A stretch of DNA of 64,000 nucleotides from Pseudanabaena sp. UWO311 (GCF_006937785.1 NZ_SJEE01000019.1:31788-95787); one strand, 5' to 3'; counted from the first letter of the stretch, positions 8,712 through 16,530 are shown. The notes: a model not told the origin generated them from the letters alone. A program made the numbers and translations.

Positions 8712-8987
8712 ATGGCAGTTATTCTTGGCACAGTCAGCTCATTTATCACGATCTATTTGGGTTTGCTATTTATTCGGGTCTTACTGACTTGGTTCCCAAA
8801 CATTGATTGGTACAACCAACCCTTTGCTGCCCTTGCTCAGATTACCGATCCTTATCTCAATATATTTCGTTCGATTATTCCTCCTCTAGGAGGCATGGAT
8901 TTATCGCCCATGCTTGCTTTCCTTGCACTTAGTTTTCTGCAACGTGCCCTTGCTCCATTCGCTACAAGCGCGAGTATGGGCTTTTAG
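8712..8987 (+). CDS. YggT family membrane protein (Ycf19-like)
   Basis: The 91-residue protein has two hydrophobic segments (about 5-25 and 65-85) flanking the family motif 'WYNQPFAALAQITDPYL', followed by 'FRSIIPPLGGMDLSPMLAF'. YggT/Ycf19 proteins are small integral membrane proteins; in plastids and cyanobacteria they have been linked to thylakoid organisation or complex assembly, and in other bacteria to division or osmotic stress. The length is typical. fabI follows after 60 bases on the same strand. Confidence 0.88.
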   Translation: MAVILGTVSSFITIYLGLLFIRVLLTWFPNIDWYNQPFAALAQITDPYLNIFRSIIPPLGGMDLSPMLAFLALSFLQRALAPFATSASMGF

Positions 8988-9047
8988 GGTAAGCTTATTT
9001 CTAATTACAAATTACGAATTACGCTGCGTTCACGTTAGGAAATATAC

Positions 9048-9833
9048 ATGACGGGTTTGTTAGATTTGAGCGGGAAAACTGCTCTTGTGACTGGGATTGC
9101 CAACAATCGTTCGATCGCTTGGGGTATTGCCCAAAAGTTACATCAGGCTGGCGCTAAGCTTGGTATTACTTATTTACCAGACGATCGCGATCGCAACAAA
9201 GGTAAAGTTGCTGAGTTGACTGATTCCTTGACACCGAGCTTTCTGTTGCCTTGCAATGTTCAGGATGATGCACAAGTAGATTCACTGTTTGCCTCAGTTG
9301 CTGAGCAGTGGGAAAAAATTGATATTTTGGTGCATTGTCTAGCATTTGCAAACAAGGAAGATTTATCTGGCAACTTTACCGATATATCTCGCTCAGGCTT
9401 TCAACTTGCCCTTGATGTGAGTGCTTACTCTCTGATCCATTTATGTCGTGCCGCAAGACCTCTATTAAAAGATGGTGGTAGTGTGATTACCCTCACTTAT
9501 ATCGGTGGTGCAAAAGTTGTCCCTAACTATAATGTGATGGGGATCGCTAAGGCCGCATTGGAAATGAATGTGCGCTACCTAGCTTCAGATATGGGACCCG
9601 ATAATATTCGGATCAATGCCATCTCTGCAGGTCCAATTCGCACCCTTGCTTCAGCTGCGATCGGTGACTTCCACAAAATGTTGCACCATTATGAAGAAAC
9701 AGCGCCTTTACGTCGCTTAGTTACCCCTGATGATGTGGGTAATGTGGCAACTTTCTTGGGTAGCGATCTGTCAAGTGCTGTAACTGGGCAAATTATCTAT
9801 GTGGATGCTGGTTATGAAGTCATGGGTGCTTAA
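9048..9833 (+). CDS. fabI: Enoyl-[acyl-carrier-protein] reductase (NADH)
   Basis: This 261-residue protein of the short-chain dehydrogenase superfamily shows the FabI-specific nucleotide site 'GIANNRSIAWGIA' near residue 16. The catalytic Tyr-x6-Lys pattern ('YNVMGIAK') lies around residue 160, followed by 'ISAGPIRTLAS' of the substrate-binding loop. It reduces the enoyl-ACP double bond in the last step of each type II fatty-acid elongation round, in the cytosol. The start ATG opens 'MTGLLDLSGKTALVTG', as in other FabI proteins. Neighbours are not fatty-acid genes. Confidence 0.95.
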   Translation: MTGLLDLSGKTALVTGIANNRSIAWGIAQKLHQAGAKLGITYLPDDRDRNKGKVAELTDSLTPSFLLPCNVQDDAQVDSLFASVAEQWEKIDILVHCLAFANKEDLSGNFTDISRSGFQLALDVSAYSLIHLCRAARPLLKDGGSVITLTYIGGAKVVPNYNVMGIAKAALEMNVRYLASDMGPDNIRINAISAGPIRTLASAAIGDFHKMLHHYEETAPLRRLVTPDDVGNVATFLGSDLSSAVTGQIIYVDAGYEVMGA

Positions 9834-9900
9834 TAAACTCCCTTGTCTCTTGCGATCGCCAAAATTCTTGCTCACCAGATAAGTTTTTTAAAAAATTCCC

Positions 9901-10584
9901 ATGCAAACGGATATCTTCAAAGAGCTATTTCCACTATTCGATGCTGCTAGCGTTGAAACTTTGGAGTGGCTCCTCGCTGAAGCAGTAGAACGTGACTACC
10001 CTCCTGGGCGAGCCGTGCTAATGGAAGATGCTTGGGGCAATGCTGTATATTTCATTCTTTCTGGCTGGTTAAAAGTTAGATTTTTGAGAAGTCAGGATGC
10101 AACAACCCTTGCAATACTTGGTAATGGTGACTTTTTTGGAGAAATGGCGATTCTGGATGAGTCTCCAAGATCTACTGATGTAGTTGCTTTTACACCAGTA
10201 CGTGTTCTGAGTGTTCCTGCTCAAAAATTTATCCAGTTTTTATTTAAAGATCCGCAATTGCATCACCGTATGTTGCAGTTGATGGTGCGACGGTTGCGCA
10301 AAACCAATCAGCGCATCCAGTTACGCCAACAAGTTCCTGCGGTGAGGATTGCCACTATTCTGACTAGTTTGGCTCAGGCTTATGGCAGTAAGACTGAGGT
10401 AGGGATTGATATTTTCAATATACCTGTTCAAGATATTGCGGATCTCACAGAGGTAAGTCCAGACGACACTACCAAGGTTTTAGAAAAACTTAAAGAAAAG
10501 GGTTGGATTACGATCGATCCTAAACGTCAGGTGATGAGTATCGCCAACGAAAAACAAATGTTGCAACTAGCAACATTTCGCTAA
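9901..10584 (+). CDS. Crp/Fnr family transcriptional regulator
   Basis: This 227-residue regulator has an N-terminal cyclic-nucleotide-binding beta-roll (about residues 10-125). It contains a phosphate-binding cassette 'FGEMAILDESPRSTDVVA' that keeps the Arg-Ser/Thr pair used by cAMP-binding members. A long dimer helix (about 125-150) and a C-terminal winged helix ('VQDIADLTEVSPDDTTKVLE') follow. The Cys cluster of Fnr is absent, so it is not an iron-sulfur oxygen sensor. Whether it binds cAMP, 2-oxoglutarate or nothing cannot be settled from sequence; it is not an obvious NtcA. It is probably monocistronic and ends at a strong hairpin. Confidence 0.88.
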   Translation: MQTDIFKELFPLFDAASVETLEWLLAEAVERDYPPGRAVLMEDAWGNAVYFILSGWLKVRFLRSQDATTLAILGNGDFFGEMAILDESPRSTDVVAFTPVRVLSVPAQKFIQFLFKDPQLHHRMLQLMVRRLRKTNQRIQLRQQVPAVRIATILTSLAQAYGSKTEVGIDIFNIPVQDIADLTEVSPDDTTKVLEKLKEKGWITIDPKRQVMSIANEKQMLQLATFR

Positions 10585-10636
10585 AACCCAAAAGACGAGT
10601 GGCGGCGCTTTGCGCCGCCACTCGTCTTTTGGGTTT
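10584..10636. repeat. 25-pair hairpin, AAACCCAA/GGCGGCGC family
   Basis: AAACCCAAAAGACGAGT plus GGCGGCGC pairs perfectly with its complement around a TTT loop. It lies between convergent genes and could terminate both. It belongs to family A. Confidence 0.85.
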
Positions 10637-11639
10637 AGATGGAGATCGCAATTTTCCCGGTCATTGATCCTGTCTCTAATAATTCATGGGCTTTAGCTGC
10701 ATCCGCAAGCTGAAACACTTCACTGACATGGATTTTGAGCTTGCCTGAGTCAAATAAATCTGCACATTCACTAAGAATTTTGGCTTGTTGAATTTGCAGA
10801 TCAGCCTTTCCGAGTAACATCGGCGTGAGCATTAGTTCAAAGCTAAATCTCAAGTTGCGGGTACGGGCAACTTTCCAGCTAATATCGGTAGGTGGTTCAA
10901 GAATGGTGACAAGATCCCCATAGATTTTGACGGCAGGAAAAGTCTGCTCGATCAGTTTCCCCCCGACAGTATCAAAGGCAATATCTACACCTTCGCTGTT
11001 CGTCCACGCGATCGCTGCTTCTACAAAATTAGTTTGCTTATAGGCGATCGCTAAATCTGTTCCCAAATCCCTTACAAATCGTCCTTTAGCCTCCGATCCA
11101 ACGGTCGTGCAGACCTTTGCGTTTCTAAGTTTTGCTAACTGAATCGCCACATGACCCACACCGCCTGCTCCTGCATGAATTAAGACATTGCGACTGGGTG
11201 ATGCTGATTGTAGATTGCCGCGATCGTATAGGGCTTCCCATGCAGTAATCAATACAAGAGGAGCAGCAGCAGCTTCTTCAAAACTGAGAGATTTGGGCTT
11301 ATGGGCGGCAAATTTTTCGTCTATCGTAGTTAGTTCGGCATAGTTACCTTGATGAAAACCTAACCCACCATTACAAAAATAAACCTGATCGCCTACTTTA
11401 AACTTAGTAACCTCTGAGCCGATCGCTTCTACGATTCCTGCACCGTCACAACCGAGAATCGATGGCAAGCGATCGGGCTGAAATGTGCCACGGCTCCGTA
11501 GTTTTGTGTCAATGGGATTAATGCCTGCGGCTTTGAGGCGTACCAAAATCTCCGTCGGAGATTGAATAGTTGGTTCTGGGATATCGGCAAGTTGCAGCAC
11601 ATTGGGTTCACCTGCTGCGGTCATTAAAATTGCTTTCAT
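10635..11639 (-). CDS. Zinc-independent quinone oxidoreductase-like MDR protein
   Basis: Started at 11639 the protein has 334 residues; an ATG 21 codons upstream is open, but only the inner ATG has an AGGAT-type ribosome site. It is a medium-chain dehydrogenase/reductase with an N-terminal GroES-like domain ('GINPIDTKLRSRG', 'GCDGAGIVEAIG') and a Rossmann NADPH site 'AGAGGVGHVAIQLAK' around residue 150. The structural zinc cysteines of alcohol dehydrogenases are missing, which places it with NADPH:quinone oxidoreductases and enoyl reductases. The substrate is unknown. It is convergent with the Crp gene across a shared hairpin. Confidence 0.87.
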   Translation of the reverse strand: MKAILMTAAGEPNVLQLADIPEPTIQSPTEILVRLKAAGINPIDTKLRSRGTFQPDRLPSILGCDGAGIVEAIGSEVTKFKVGDQVYFCNGGLGFHQGNYAELTTIDEKFAAHKPKSLSFEEAAAAPLVLITAWEALYDRGNLQSASPSRNVLIHAGAGGVGHVAIQLAKLRNAKVCTTVGSEAKGRFVRDLGTDLAIAYKQTNFVEAAIAWTNSEGVDIAFDTVGGKLIEQTFPAVKIYGDLVTILEPPTDISWKVARTRNLRFSFELMLTPMLLGKADLQIQQAKILSECADLFDSGKLKIHVSEVFQLADAAKAHELLETGSMTGKIAISI

Positions 11640-11665
11640 AGGTTTATCCTCATAATCACCCATTT

Positions 11666-11690
11666 TATAGCTGTCGCCAAGTGTACTAAT
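11666..11690 (-). repeat. Flank box shared by family A hairpins
   Basis: On the minus strand this reads TAGTACACTTGGCGACAGCT and then ATAAAA. The same box occurs at 24069-24093 on the plus strand and, more diverged, next to hairpins at 11860 and 46970. Confidence 0.6.
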
Positions 11691-11693
11691 ACC

Positions 11694-11726
11694 AAAACAC
11701 AAAATGGCGTAGCCATTTTGTGTTTT
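11694..11726. repeat. 15-pair hairpin
   Basis: AAAACACAAAATGGC and its complement with a three-base loop. It is adjacent to the TAGTACACTTGG box and to two further palindromes (11753-11786, 11800-11852), making a cluster of repeats upstream of the oxidoreductase gene. Confidence 0.7.
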
Positions 11727-11752
11727 TAAAACCCTTATGGGGTTTGGGTTTT

Positions 11753-11786
11753 AATTCACAGAAGTGTTGCCACACTTTTGTGAATT
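11753..11786. repeat. Interrupted inverted repeat
   Basis: AATTCACA, one bulge, AAGTGT, then a short loop and the complements ACACTT and TGTGAATT. The stem is imperfect. Confidence 0.6.
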
Positions 11787-11799
11787 GGTATAAGACATG

Positions 11800-11852
11800 A
11801 AACCCAATTCTTTGATGGCGGCGCTCCGCGCCGCCATCAAAGAATTGGGTTT
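11800..11852. repeat. 25-pair hairpin, family A
   Basis: AAACCCAATTCTTTGATGGC plus GGCGC pairs perfectly with its complement around a TCC loop. Its outer 12 bases equal those of the copy at 24009, while the inner arm differs. Confidence 0.85.
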
Positions 11853-11930
11853 TGATTAGTCCAAAGACAAGTGACATTAGCTATAAAGATGCGATGAAGC
11901 GCTTCACACTACCTCCAATCTTGAATGAGT

Positions 11931-12512
11931 TTATTGTGGGGGCGTAGTAGGTTTGGCGATCGGACTAGGTGGCTGACGCATGGTGTTATTGTCGCCAGAA
12001 CGGGGAGCGTTCTGCACAGAGTGCGTTTGCCAATCTCCAAAAAATCGATTTAATGTTGTAAAACCTAAGGCTGCTGCACCGCTCATGATCGCTAATAACA
12101 CAATGATCGTTGTCAAAGTTTCCACACTCTCAGCGATGCCATAACGGGTGCGATAGGGATCGATTTTACAATTAGTGTCGCGATCGCGAGCAGTTATGGG
12201 ACGGCGAAACCTTAATCGATGATCGTCCAGCTTTTCTAATAAAATCCAGCCTGCTTGGGACTCTTCGGTGCAGACTTTGTTCAATACCTTGCGCCCACGA
12301 AACCCGCCGCTACTGGTACGCAAGATTTTAAATTCCCAGCCCTTAGGCTGATCGCTAGATGTGTTGGACTCGTAGCGAGTAAGGTTTTCTTCTTCCACTT
12401 CTTCCCGCCGTCTATTACCTTGTTTTGCTCGAAATATTCTGTCGATAATCACGGACTGAATCCCAACATCGAGAATGATTGTACTGATGATGATTGCATT
12501 GACGGTCAGCAT
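11931..12512 (-). CDS. Membrane protein of unknown function
   Basis: This 193-residue protein has a hydrophobic N-terminus (residues 1-20), a charged linker and a central soluble block rich in Arg ('WEFKILRTSSGGFRGRKVL', 'AGWILLEKLDDHRLRFRRP'). A second membrane segment (about 130-155, 'TLTTIIVLLAIMSGAAALGF') and a Pro-rich tail follow. The central block recalls a cyanobacterial hypothetical family in which 'AGW.LLEKLDD.RLRF.RP' is conserved, but I cannot name it. With two membrane segments the middle block would lie between two passes, or the N-terminal segment acts as a signal. The gene stands alone between repeat clusters. Confidence 0.65.
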   Translation of the reverse strand: MLTVNAIIISTIILDVGIQSVIIDRIFRAKQGNRRREEVEEENLTRYESNTSSDQPKGWEFKILRTSSGGFRGRKVLNKVCTEESQAGWILLEKLDDHRLRFRRPITARDRDTNCKIDPYRTRYGIAESVETLTTIIVLLAIMSGAAALGFTTLNRFFGDWQTHSVQNAPRSGDNNTMRQPPSPIAKPTTPPQ

Positions 12513-12673
12513 ATGTGCGTGACTAATCCTAATAGCAGCATAGCAGCTTGATAATCAGCAAAAGTATACATGTTGATGCAGACTATTGCACTCAAGATTT
12601 TGCCTGAAATAACATACCTAGCTTTTTGGTAGTTTTAGATCAGAATTTTGGATGATTGCTTACTTCCTTTCCC

Positions 12674-12724
12674 GCCCAATAGTTAATGGTGCGGCGCGGA
12701 GCGCCGCACCATTAACTATTGGGC
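12674..12724. repeat. 24-pair hairpin, GGCGC core
   Basis: GCCCAATAGTTAATGGTGCG plus GCGC and its complement around a GGA loop. The outer GCCCAA and the central GCGGCGC resemble family A. Confidence 0.8.
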
Positions 12725-12789
12725 TTCACTGGCTATTTCTTAAACTAGGAAGGGGATAGCGAGTGCTAACTAAATAATTTGTGCAATTG

Positions 12790-12842
12790 AAAAGCCAAAA
12801 CTGTGGTGAAGAGCTTTGCTCTTCACCACAGTTTTGGCTTTT
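12790..12842. repeat. 25-pair hairpin
   Basis: AAAAGCCAAAACTGTGGTGA plus AGAGC pairs perfectly with its complement around a TTT loop. It lies upstream of ssb. Confidence 0.8.
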
Positions 12843-12919
12843 ATTTAATTTACGATCCTTTGCGATCGCGATATTATGATGATTAATAAAAATAAGCCGT
12901 AAGCTTTTGATACAAACCT

Positions 12920-13375
12920 ATGAATTCTATTGTCCTAATGGCTGAAGTCCTGACCGATCCTGAGCTACGCCGCACTCCTGACAATCAAAGCTCGATCGCT
13001 TCATTTCTGGTTCAGTTTGCAGGTGGACGTGCTGAAGACTCTCCTTATCGGATCAAAGTTGTTGGCTGGAATAGTTTAGCCGATGAGATGGTTGAGAAAT
13101 ATCATAAGGGTGATCAAGTTGTCGTAGAAGGTCGGTTGCGTCTAGATACAGTTGATCGCGGTACTTACAAAGAAAAGCGTACAGAACTAATTGCTCAGCG
13201 TGTCCACAGTTTTGGAGTTGGTGGTAGTACAGCTAACAATGCTTCTGCTCCTGCACGCACAGAAAGAATTGCCAATAATCCTACTCCCGCTGCAAACGTT
13301 GTCCCAATGTCAACATATGTGCCTGTATCAGCACCCGCAGCCGATGCACCTGATTATGACGATATTCCATTTTAA
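12920..13375 (+). CDS. ssb: Single-stranded DNA-binding protein
   Basis: This 151-residue protein has an N-terminal OB fold (about residues 1-100) opening 'MNSIVLMAEVLTDPELR', as in cyanobacterial SSB and plastid-type homologues. It has a Thr/Ala/Pro-rich linker and the acidic tip 'DYDDIPF', the docking site for replication and repair partners. It binds single-stranded DNA during replication, recombination and repair. The gene is followed at once by a strong terminator and a minus-strand tRNA gene. Many cyanobacteria carry more than one ssb-like gene, so it may not be the only copy in the genome. Confidence 0.92.
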   Translation: MNSIVLMAEVLTDPELRRTPDNQSSIASFLVQFAGGRAEDSPYRIKVVGWNSLADEMVEKYHKGDQVVVEGRLRLDTVDRGTYKEKRTELIAQRVHSFGVGGSTANNASAPARTERIANNPTPAANVVPMSTYVPVSAPAADAPDYDDIPF

Positions 13376-13414
13376 AAAACAAGAGAGAGTGCAAGGCACT
13401 CTCTCTTGTTTTTT
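13374..13414 (+). terminator. Rho-independent terminator of ssb
   Basis: A 19-pair stem of AAAAAACAAGAGAGAGTGC and its complement, with a three-base loop and a T tract, overlaps the ssb stop codon. Confidence 0.88.
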
Positions 13415-13418
13415 ATTA

Positions 13419-13490
13419 AGCCGATGATGAGATTTGAACTCACGGCCTGCTGATTACGAATCAGCTGCACTACCCCTGTGCTACATCGGC
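13419..13490 (-). tRNA. tRNA-Thr (anticodon CGT)
   Basis: Read on the minus strand, a seven-pair acceptor stem (GCCGATG/CATCGGC) frames a D arm (GCAC...GTGC), an anticodon arm GCTGA-TTCGTAA-TCAGC and a T arm GTGAG-TTCAAAT-CTCAT. The seven-base loop gives anticodon CGT, which reads the threonine codon ACG. The CCA end is not encoded, as is common in cyanobacteria. Confidence 0.93.
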
Positions 13491-13577
13491 AAGTTAGCTA
13501 ATTTGGTCAAATACAAATTTTTTGCGATTGCTATTATAGCATCATCGCACATATTACATAATTCAGTATTGCCAAGG

Positions 13578-13685
13578 CAGCAATTCTCATTATAAAAATC
13601 ATTTTTTTTGAAAGTCCGCCGTAGGCGGACTTTCAAAAAAAATGCATTTCCAGAGCCAAAATTGGTTTCATAATGAGAATTGCTG
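13578..13685. repeat. Nested inverted repeats
   Basis: A 16-bp inverted repeat (CAGCAATTCTCATTAT at 13578-13593 and its complement at 13670-13685) encloses a 20-pair hairpin at 13601-13643 with core GTCCGCC/GGCGGAC. The layout looks like one palindrome inserted inside another, or one folded element of about 108 bases. Confidence 0.75.
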
Positions 13686-13691
13686 TTCTAG

Positions 13692-13720
13692 GGATAAGCG
13701 GCGCTTCGCGCCGCCTATTC
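13692..13720. repeat. Short GCGGCGC hairpin
   Basis: A GCGGCGC-TTC-GCGCCGC core with only weakly paired outer arms. It looks like a degenerate copy of the family A core. Confidence 0.6.
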
Positions 13721-13765
13721 TTAAGTGCCAGATAATTTTGTAAAATTAATATTTACTGGATTGTT

Positions 13766-15451
13766 ATGGGGAGACTACGACTAAAGTTGATTGATCGCAG
13801 AGCGGTGATTGCATCCCTAGGTTTTGGAATTGTGATCGCCATTGGCAATATTTTTGCTAATCCAGTACCAGTGCATAGTGCTGAACAAATTCGCTTTTGG
13901 TATGCCCCTTTTGGTGAATTTACAATCTATGTTAGTGATTTAGAAAAATTTGCGAAAGAGGGGAAACTAACCAAGCGTTTAGAGTTCTATCTAGAAAGAT
14001 TATCACCTCAACAACAAACTCAACTTCGTGAAGCTCTAACAACCCGCTATAGCCTCAGCCATACTACAGCAGCGCAATTTTCCTATTCTCCCATTGGCGA
14101 GATTTTATTACGGCGCTTAGGTAAGATTTTGCAGATGACTCCTGAGCTAAATGGGTTCTCGGCATTGCGAGCTTCGTTGATTCTTTCTGCACAAAGTGAG
14201 GAAGGGCTCAGCATTCTTAATCTATTGCGACGATATCCCGTCCCAGTTATCTATTTAGACTTATCTCGCGGACTTCAGGCTTATGCAGAAGTCTCACAAT
14301 TGCTCTACAAAAAAGAACAAGCGATCGCCGCCATCGAAAAACAAGCAATGTCTGAATCTCAGAATCAGAACGAGAATAAAGCTCTAGTAAACCCTCAAAA
14401 AGAGCTACGGGTTGCGGGGGATGTAAAATGGACAAAAGAGCAATTTACCTATTTGCAACGCGATCGCAATGTCAAAATATCGGCTGATGTATATATACCC
14501 CAAGGATTAGCAACTCCAGCACCGCTAATTGTGATTTCCCATGGATTGGCTTCTAATCCTGATACTTTGCAATATTTATCGCAGCACCTTGCTTCTCATG
14601 GATTTGCTGTAGCCGCATTAGAGCATCCCAAAACAGGTAGTCGCGACTTTGCGGCGTTCCTATCTGGCTTCAGCAAAGCGCCCCAGACTGAAGAAGCAGT
14701 GCAACGCCCCTATGATGTGAAATATTTACTAGATGCATTGGCGCAAAAGGTTAAAACTGATCCCCAATGGCGCGATCGCTTCAACCCAGAGCAAGTAGGC
14801 TTAATAGGGCACTCACTCGGTGGCTATACTGTTTTGACTTTGGGAGGTGCTCAACTTAATTTCAATCAAATCAATAAAGAATGCAGTATTCCCGAACCCA
14901 ATGTCTCTTCTTTTAATGTGTCTAAGATTCTCCAATGCCGCTTTAGTTCATTAGATGTAAATAATATTAATCTTAGAGATCGCCGAGTGAAAGCAATATT
15001 AGCTCTCAATCCGCTCGGTGGCAGTACGCTACTGGGTAAAGAAGGAATTCAAAATATCAAGATTCCTGTAGCGATTTTTGCTAGTGGAGATGACTTATTT
15101 ACGCCTGCTGTTCCTGAACAGTTTTTCCCTTTTGTATGGTCAACTAGTCCCCATAAGTATCTAGTAACTTTTCCTAAAGGAACGCATTTCTCTTTTTTAG
15201 AAAGAAGCGATCGCGGAGTATTGGTAGTTCCAGCAACCATATTAGGTGAAAAGCCCGAATTTACACATCCCTATACAAAAGCGTTAAGCCTAGCTTTTTT
15301 TCAAACTCATCTCAATAACCGCCCTGAATTTGGGGCTTATCTCAATAATGCTTATGTGCAAGCGATCGCATCCCCTCGTTTTCCTGCCTCATTGACAACT
15401 AACTTCTCAGAAGCACAACTTTTGCAATCTCTGGACATGTCGTCAAAATAG
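13766..15451 (+). CDS. DUF1400 alpha/beta hydrolase, exported
   Basis: This 561-residue protein has an N-terminal signal or anchor segment (about residues 13-38) and a DUF1400 domain (about 40-150, 'EQIRFWYAPFGEFTIYVSDL'). A catalytic alpha/beta hydrolase domain of the dienelactone-hydrolase type follows. The nucleophile elbow 'GHSLGGY' is near residue 350, the probable acid lies in 'ASGDDLFTPA' near 432 and the histidine in 'PKGTHFSFL' near 475, so the triad appears intact. Cyanobacterial proteins of this architecture are predicted lipases or esterases, and the natural substrate is not known. The gene stands just upstream of the left end of the mobile region, which did not interrupt it. Confidence 0.85.
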   Translation: MGRLRLKLIDRRAVIASLGFGIVIAIGNIFANPVPVHSAEQIRFWYAPFGEFTIYVSDLEKFAKEGKLTKRLEFYLERLSPQQQTQLREALTTRYSLSHTTAAQFSYSPIGEILLRRLGKILQMTPELNGFSALRASLILSAQSEEGLSILNLLRRYPVPVIYLDLSRGLQAYAEVSQLLYKKEQAIAAIEKQAMSESQNQNENKALVNPQKELRVAGDVKWTKEQFTYLQRDRNVKISADVYIPQGLATPAPLIVISHGLASNPDTLQYLSQHLASHGFAVAALEHPKTGSRDFAAFLSGFSKAPQTEEAVQRPYDVKYLLDALAQKVKTDPQWRDRFNPEQVGLIGHSLGGYTVLTLGGAQLNFNQINKECSIPEPNVSSFNVSKILQCRFSSLDVNNINLRDRRVKAILALNPLGGSTLLGKEGIQNIKIPVAIFASGDDLFTPAVPEQFFPFVWSTSPHKYLVTFPKGTHFSFLERSDRGVLVVPATILGEKPEFTHPYTKALSLAFFQTHLNNRPEFGAYLNNAYVQAIASPRFPASLTTNFSEAQLLQSLDMSSK

Positions 15452-15463
15452 TTTAGGGATTAC

Positions 15464-15505
15464 ACTTCAGAACTTAGAAACCATTTAAGAATTACGTTCT
15501 GAAGT
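15464..15505. repeat. Hairpin downstream of the hydrolase gene
   Basis: ACTTCAGAAC and its complement close a 22-base loop. The loop contains AGAAACCATTTAAGAATT (15476-15493), which recurs inverted at 20249-20266 on the far side of the mobile region. Confidence 0.6.
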
Positions 15506-15526
15506 CAAAAAATCTAAGAAATCACC

Positions 15527-15575
15527 CCTTTATAAAGGCGTTAATATACTTGACACACCAAGCTTAAAATTTTAG
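15527..15575 (+). repeat. Left 49-bp terminal inverted repeat
   Basis: Perfect inverted match to 20181-20229. It starts with the 12-base palindrome CCTTTATAAAGG and ends AAAATTTTAG. Confidence 0.9.
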
Positions 15576-15578
15576 ATA
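15550..15578 (+). promoter_or_regulatory. Candidate promoter inside the left inverted repeat
   Basis: TTGACA lies in the repeat and a weak TAGATA follows after 17 bases. It points inward and would have served the P63C gene before the IS1595-like element was inserted. Confidence 0.25.
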
Positions 15579-15611
15579 TTTCTCGTAATTAGAAATTATT
15601 TTTTAATTCCC

Positions 15612-15640
15612 TATTGCATTTAATACCACTATCGTATATA
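15612..15640 (+). repeat. Left inverted repeat of the IS1595-like element
   Basis: It matches 19156-19184 in inverted orientation at 28 of 29 positions; the single difference is C at 15617 against T. Confidence 0.85.
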
Positions 15641-15693
15641 TTAGAGAGGTAAGGAAAACGCCTTACAAAATAAATACAAAAGGAGGTGATTAA

Positions 15694-15882
15694 ATGAATG
15701 AATCCAAAAACAACGGCAAAGGTAACGGGAATGGACAAAAGGAATATAACCCTGAAGTCGAATTTGAATACCTAGATGCCGATGTTTGGGTCAAAAGTAG
15801 CGAAGCTGGCAAGAGCGTCGCTTATACCGAAGAGGTTCTAGAAGCCCTAGATGAAGATGAAGAATCCGAATCTGAAGACTAA
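15694..15882 (+). CDS. Small acidic protein, passenger gene 1
   Basis: This 62-residue protein has an Asn/Gly/Lys-rich N-terminus and a strongly acidic C-terminus ('ALDEDEESESED'). It has an excellent ribosome site, AGGAGGTGAT, seven bases before the start, and a rho-independent terminator shortly after the stop. It is thus set up as an efficiently translated single-gene unit. I do not recognise a family. Small acidic proteins on mobile DNA can be inhibitors or DNA mimics, but that is speculation. Composition alone cannot prove it is folded. Confidence 0.65.
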   Translation: MNESKNNGKGNGNGQKEYNPEVEFEYLDADVWVKSSEAGKSVAYTEEVLEALDEDEESESED

Positions 15883-15905
15883 CCTCTAACTAACTCAATT
15901 TACCG

Positions 15906-15931
15906 CCCCTAGCTAGCAACTAGGGGTTTCT
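15906..15931 (+). terminator. Terminator after passenger gene 1
   Basis: A CCCCTAG stem, a seven-base loop and CTAGGGG are followed by TTTCTT. Confidence 0.75.
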
Positions 15932-15961
15932 TCCTTTGTAGCTTAATAGGAGTATATCTTA

Positions 15962-16282
15962 ATGCAAAGTATTGTTCACCCTCTACATTATTTAGTAGTA
16001 GAGAGGCAAGGAATAACTTGGTATTTTAAATTTGATGAATCTGAAGTTTTTTATAATTCACGCAATTGTCCTACTCCAAAGACAGTAGACGACTTATTTC
16101 ATCGGTTTAGGCTAACTGCTTCAAAAGTCGTAGTTGAACTGTTTCGCTTGCACGGCGGTAAGTCTGGCTACTATCTGGCTAACTTGCGCGACAAAAAATA
16201 TCACTACTGTGGTTCTAATTGGCAAGACGTTCAAGAAACCTTGCTAGATCTAGGTATTGGTAAGCGTGAGGTAGAGAGGTAG
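15962..16282 (+). CDS. Hypothetical protein, passenger gene 2
   Basis: The predicted protein has 106 residues and starts nine bases after an AGGAG ribosome site. It is mixed alpha/beta with 'WYFKFDESEVFYNSRNCP', a 'DDLFHRFRL' helix and a C-terminal 'SNWQDVQETLLDLGI' helix. I do not recognise the family. The stop is followed after two bases by the next gene, whose ribosome site lies inside this frame, so passengers 2 and 3 are translationally linked. Confidence 0.65.
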   Translation: MQSIVHPLHYLVVERQGITWYFKFDESEVFYNSRNCPTPKTVDDLFHRFRLTASKVVVELFRLHGGKSGYYLANLRDKKYHYCGSNWQDVQETLLDLGIGKREVER

Positions 16283-16284
16283 CT

Positions 16285-16530
16285 ATGGCACGTCCAAAGA
16301 AAGAAAAGGCTTTTGCTAGCGCTTGCCCTCACACCGATCGCGTAGCTTACTCAAAAGGTATGTGTAAATCCTGTTATAACAAGTCAAAATTGACAGCTGA
16401 GGCGATCGCTAAGACTAATGCTAGTGATGCTGCAAGACTAGCCAAACAACGCTATGAGGAGGAAAATAGAGAAGAGCGCAATGTCCAGCGTAAGGAATAC
16501 GCTAGGCGATCGCGCTCTTCTGAGGGTTAG
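16285..16530 (+). CDS. Small basic zinc-finger-like protein, passenger gene 3
   Basis: This 81-residue, highly charged protein has a single putative metal site, 'CPHTDRVAYSKGMCKSCYNK', with Cys-x-His and Cys-x2-Cys spacing like short zinc fingers in phage and mobile-element proteins. A long Lys/Arg/Glu-rich helix follows. A nucleic-acid-binding accessory role is plausible but unproven. It starts two bases after passenger gene 2 and uses a GAGAGGTAG ribosome site within that gene. Confidence 0.6.
   Translation: MARPKKEKAFASACPHTDRVAYSKGMCKSCYNKSKLTAEAIAKTNASDAARLAKQRYEEENREERNVQRKEYARRSRSSEG

Larger units (their letters stand above)
12513..12919. other. Intergenic region with two hairpins before ssb
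   Basis: About 400 bases hold hairpins at 12674-12724 and 12790-12842 and the ssb promoter zone. I see no gene. Confidence 0.6.

Noticed and set aside
11686..11877. Open frame of 63 codons on the minus strand
   Set aside because: It is made almost entirely of palindromic repeat sequence.
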